Assembly: GCA_903934275.1 (NCBI GenBank)
Contig: CAIZNF010000109.1
Coordinates: forward strand, 1-7,150
Reading direction: 5' to 3'
Length of the DNA: 7,150 nt
Source of the DNA: an uncultured Nitrosomonadales bacterium
GTDB lineage: Bacteria > Pseudomonadota > Gammaproteobacteria > Burkholderiales > Gallionellaceae
Under the pieces are notes generated by a model that saw only the letters and a list, made by a program, of their open reading frames with translations, had not been told where the DNA came from and did no database searches. The position numbers were made by a program, and so were the translations under genes. Shown here piece by piece: positions 5,011 through 7,150 of this stretch (positions are counted from its first letter, which is position 1; each line of letters begins with the position of its first letter).

Positions 5011-6963
5011 TCAAACGGTCAGGCACGCTTCAATCATTTCAAATATCTGCAACTGCGTAACATTCTTGACATCGATGGCGGCACGCAGGCAGGTGGCCGA
5101 GCAACTGCCGCAGCCTTCGCACAGCGCTTCGTTCACCAGTGCCTTGCCATCCGCCAGCCGAATCGCCGTGAATGGGCACGCCTCGACGCACATGCCGCAA
5201 CCGGTGCAATGTGAACGGCGCACTTTGGCGATCAACGGCGAGCGGCTGAGGGTTGACTGCGACAGCAGCGCGATCACCTTGGCGGCAGCCGCACCGGCCT
5301 GGGCGACGGTCTCCGGAATATCCTTGGGAGCCTGGGCTGCACCCGCCAGATAGATGCCGCCGGTAACGCTCTCGACTGGCCTCAGTTTGGGGTGAGCCTC
5401 GGCTAGGAAACCATCCTTGTCGCGGCCGATCTTGAGTATTTTGGCAATTTCCACGGTTCCCTTTGAAGGTACCATCGCGAGCGCCAGTACCACCATGTCG
5501 GCATCGATTTCCACATTCTGGCCGGACAGGGTGTCGGTGCCCAGTACCTTGATCTTGCCGTCCTTTCGGTAAAGCTTTGAAACGCGGCCGCGCAGGTAGA
5601 GGGTGTCATCGTCCTCCATGGTGCGCTGCACGAATTCTTCGTAACCCTTGCCGCCTGAGCGGATGTCGATGTAGAACACATAGGCGCGCCCGTCCGGGAC
5701 ATGCTTCTTGTAGAGGCGCGCGTGCTTGGCGGTGTACATGCAGCAAATCTTGGAGCAGTAGGCACAATGCTTTGCGGGATCGCGCGACCCCACGCACTGG
5801 ATAAACACCACATCCTTGGGTTCCTTGTGGTCGGAAGGCCTCAGTATATGACCATGCGTCGCACCCGATGCCGAACACAAGCGTTCAAACTGGAAACCGT
5901 CGAGCACATCTTCGACCTTGCCTCCGCCCATCTCCGGCATGTTCGCCTGGTCGTACAGATCGAAACCGGTCGCCACCACGATGGCACCCACTTCTTCAGT
6001 CACCGTCTGGGAGCGCATGTCGTAGTCGATTGCGCCTGCCTCGCAGACATCTTTGCACTTGCCGCAAACGACCGGGTTCAACCCCAGGCACGCGTCTTCA
6101 TCCAGCGTGAAGCTGGCAGGAATGGCCTGGGCATAGGGAATATAAATGGCGCGCCGCTGGGTCAGGCCATGCTCGTATTCGTTCGGCACCACGACCGGGC
6201 AGACCACGGTGCAGTGATCGCAAATCTTGCATTTATCAGGGTCCACAAAAGTGGATCTCTTGAGCACTTTGACCCGGAAGTTGCCCACCGAACCCGAGAC
6301 CTCTTGCACCTCGCTGTAAGTCATCAGCTTGACTTTTGGATGGCGCTTCACCTCGACCATCTTGGGCGACATGACGCACTGCGCGCAGTCCAGCGTAGGA
6401 AAGGTTTCCGAGAGTTGCAACATGCGCCCGCCGATGGTGGCCTGCTTCTCGACCAGTATTACCTCAATGCCGGCATTGCCGATGTCTAATGCTGCCTGTA
6501 TCCCGGCAATCCCCCCGCCGATGACCATGGCTTTCCTAGTGACCGGGACTGCGACCGCATCCATCGGTTTGTTGCGGTTAACCCGCCGCACGATGCTGCG
6601 CGAAATCTTGATCGCTTTCTCGGTTCCCTTGGCCTTGTCGGCATGCACCCAGCTGCACTGCTCGCGGATATTGGCGATTTCGCAGGTGAAATTATTGATA
6701 CCGGCGCGCTCGGCATTATCGCGGAAGGTCTTCTCATGCAGGTTCGGCGAACAGCAGGTGACGACAACGCTGTCCAGTTTGTTGTCCTTGATTGCCTGGA
6801 CTACCGACTCCTGACCCGGCTCCGAGCACATGTAGACGTATTCCTGGGTGAAGGCAACGGTATTCTCACCGGCCATCTCCTTGGCTACTTTCGCCACATC
6901 GACGGTGGCGGCGATGTTGGTGCCGCAATGGCAGACAAAAACGCCGGTGCGCTTTTTGGTCAT
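5011..6963 (-). CDS. hdrA: HdrA-type FAD, multi-[4Fe-4S] electron-bifurcating subunit
   Basis: This 650-residue protein is the same size as methanogen HdrA, the flavin subunit that splits electron pairs between a low-potential ferredoxin and a high-potential acceptor. Domains in order are: an N-terminal cysteine domain (VCHCG at 10-14, CCSP at 70-73, C94 and C103); a thioredoxin-reductase-like FAD domain with GGGIAG at 149-154 and LDCAQC at 191-196; an inserted ferredoxin domain (C245-C248-C251-C255 and C292-C300-C303-C307); the rest of the FAD domain with CVGSRD at 390-395 and CAYCSKICC at 400-408; and a C-terminal two-cluster ferredoxin (C586-C589-C592-C596 and C615-C618-C621-C625). The N- and C-terminal features make a QmoA-type short form unlikely. 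Its ATG overlaps the stop of the 2-oxoacid oxidoreductase gene as ATGA (6963-6960), and flxD follows after 29 bp. HdrB and HdrC genes are not present here. Confidence 0.92.
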   Translation of the reverse strand: MTKKRTGVFVCHCGTNIAATVDVAKVAKEMAGENTVAFTQEYVYMCSEPGQESVVQAIKDNKLDSVVVTCCSPNLHEKTFRDNAERAGINNFTCEIANIREQCSWVHADKAKGTEKAIKISRSIVRRVNRNKPMDAVAVPVTRKAMVIGGGIAGIQAALDIGNAGIEVILVEKQATIGGRMLQLSETFPTLDCAQCVMSPKMVEVKRHPKVKLMTYSEVQEVSGSVGNFRVKVLKRSTFVDPDKCKICDHCTVVCPVVVPNEYEHGLTQRRAIYIPYAQAIPASFTLDEDACLGLNPVVCGKCKDVCEAGAIDYDMRSQTVTEEVGAIVVATGFDLYDQANMPEMGGGKVEDVLDGFQFERLCSASGATHGHILRPSDHKEPKDVVFIQCVGSRDPAKHCAYCSKICCMYTAKHARLYKKHVPDGRAYVFYIDIRSGGKGYEEFVQRTMEDDDTLYLRGRVSKLYRKDGKIKVLGTDTLSGQNVEIDADMVVLALAMVPSKGTVEIAKILKIGRDKDGFLAEAHPKLRPVESVTGGIYLAGAAQAPKDIPETVAQAGAAAAKVIALLSQSTLSRSPLIAKVRRSHCTGCGMCVEACPFTAIRLADGKALVNEALCEGCGSCSATCLRAAIDVKNVTQLQIFEMIEACLTV

Positions 6964-7150
6964 GACGCGACTTCTCCGTTTTGGCCCATCATCTGGAGGC
7001 CGTGTTCATAGCCTTTGTCGAAGGCCTTGATGTTGATTTTCAGGAATCGATCCGGAACTAGGCCGGGCAGGGCCTTCTTCATGGCATCGGCGGTGACCAC
7101 TTTGGTTACTGCGGTGAAAAAGCCCAGCGCCACAAGGTTGGTGAACAGGC
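6960..7150 (-). CDS. 2-oxoacid:ferredoxin oxidoreductase gamma subunit, C-terminal part (probably 2-oxoglutarate synthase); runs off the window
   Basis: Only the last 62 codons are visible; the gene starts beyond 7150. Reading on the minus strand gives a frame ending in GEVAS and a TGA at 6962-6960. The segments NLVALGFFTAVT and KINIKAFDKGYEHG match, from memory of the family, the C-terminal helix region of the gamma subunit/domain of pyruvate and 2-oxoglutarate ferredoxin oxidoreductases (PorG, KorC, OorC). These enzymes interconvert 2-oxoacid plus CoA with acyl-CoA, CO2 and reduced ferredoxin. The gamma domain alone does not reveal the substrate. With ATP-citrate lyase genes in the same run, 2-oxoglutarate synthase (KOR) is my preferred reading and pyruvate synthase the alternative. 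The stop overlaps the hdrA start, so the two are almost certainly co-translated. Confidence 0.7.
   Translation of the reverse strand, partial: LFTNLVALGFFTAVTKVVTADAMKKALPGLVPDRFLKINIKAFDKGYEHGLQMMGQNGEVAS

Noticed and set aside
5701..6489. Plus-strand open frame of 262 codons opposite hdrA
   Set aside because: It is fully antisense to hdrA, rich in His, Arg and Ala with no motif.

Overview
All seven genes in this window lie on the minus strand, so transcription runs from high to low coordinates. Five are complete, and the two at the window edges are cut off. The sequence is moderately GC-rich with Shine-Dalgarno-type ribosome sites and tight gene overlaps, which suggests a proteobacterium. 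My impression is a beta- or gammaproteobacterial chemolithotroph, but no marker gene here proves it.

Layout in order of transcription. (1) 7150-6960: the last 62 codons of the gamma subunit of a 2-oxoacid:ferredoxin oxidoreductase, probably 2-oxoglutarate synthase. (2) 6963-5011: hdrA, the FAD and multi-[4Fe-4S] electron-bifurcating subunit of heterodisulfide-reductase-type complexes. (3) 4981-4547: an MvhD/FlxD-type [2Fe-2S] subunit. (4) 4550-3519 and (5) 3514-2480: two consecutive, distantly paralogous di-cluster ferredoxin proteins. (6) 2490-1666: flxA, an FAD/NAD(P)H-binding reductase with a C-terminal [2Fe-2S] site. A 124-bp gap with a palindrome follows. (7) 1541-261: an ATP-citrate-lyase-type ATP-grasp/citrate-binding subunit (aclB-like). 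After a 79-bp gap with a related palindrome comes (8) 181-1: the first 60 codons of the partner CoA-binding/lyase subunit (aclA-like).

Together these look like a reductive (reverse) TCA cycle module. ATP-citrate lyase and a ferredoxin-dependent 2-oxoacid synthase are the two diagnostic steps of that cycle. An NADH-oxidising Flx-HdrA complex is encoded between them and could supply the low-potential ferredoxin that the synthase needs. HdrB and HdrC, the usual partners of HdrA, are absent from the window, so the high-potential branch of any bifurcation is unassigned. Direction of flux, the exact substrate of the truncated synthase, and host identity are inferences. There is no stretch above 300 bases without a gene, and I see no RNA gene, mobile element or CRISPR array.
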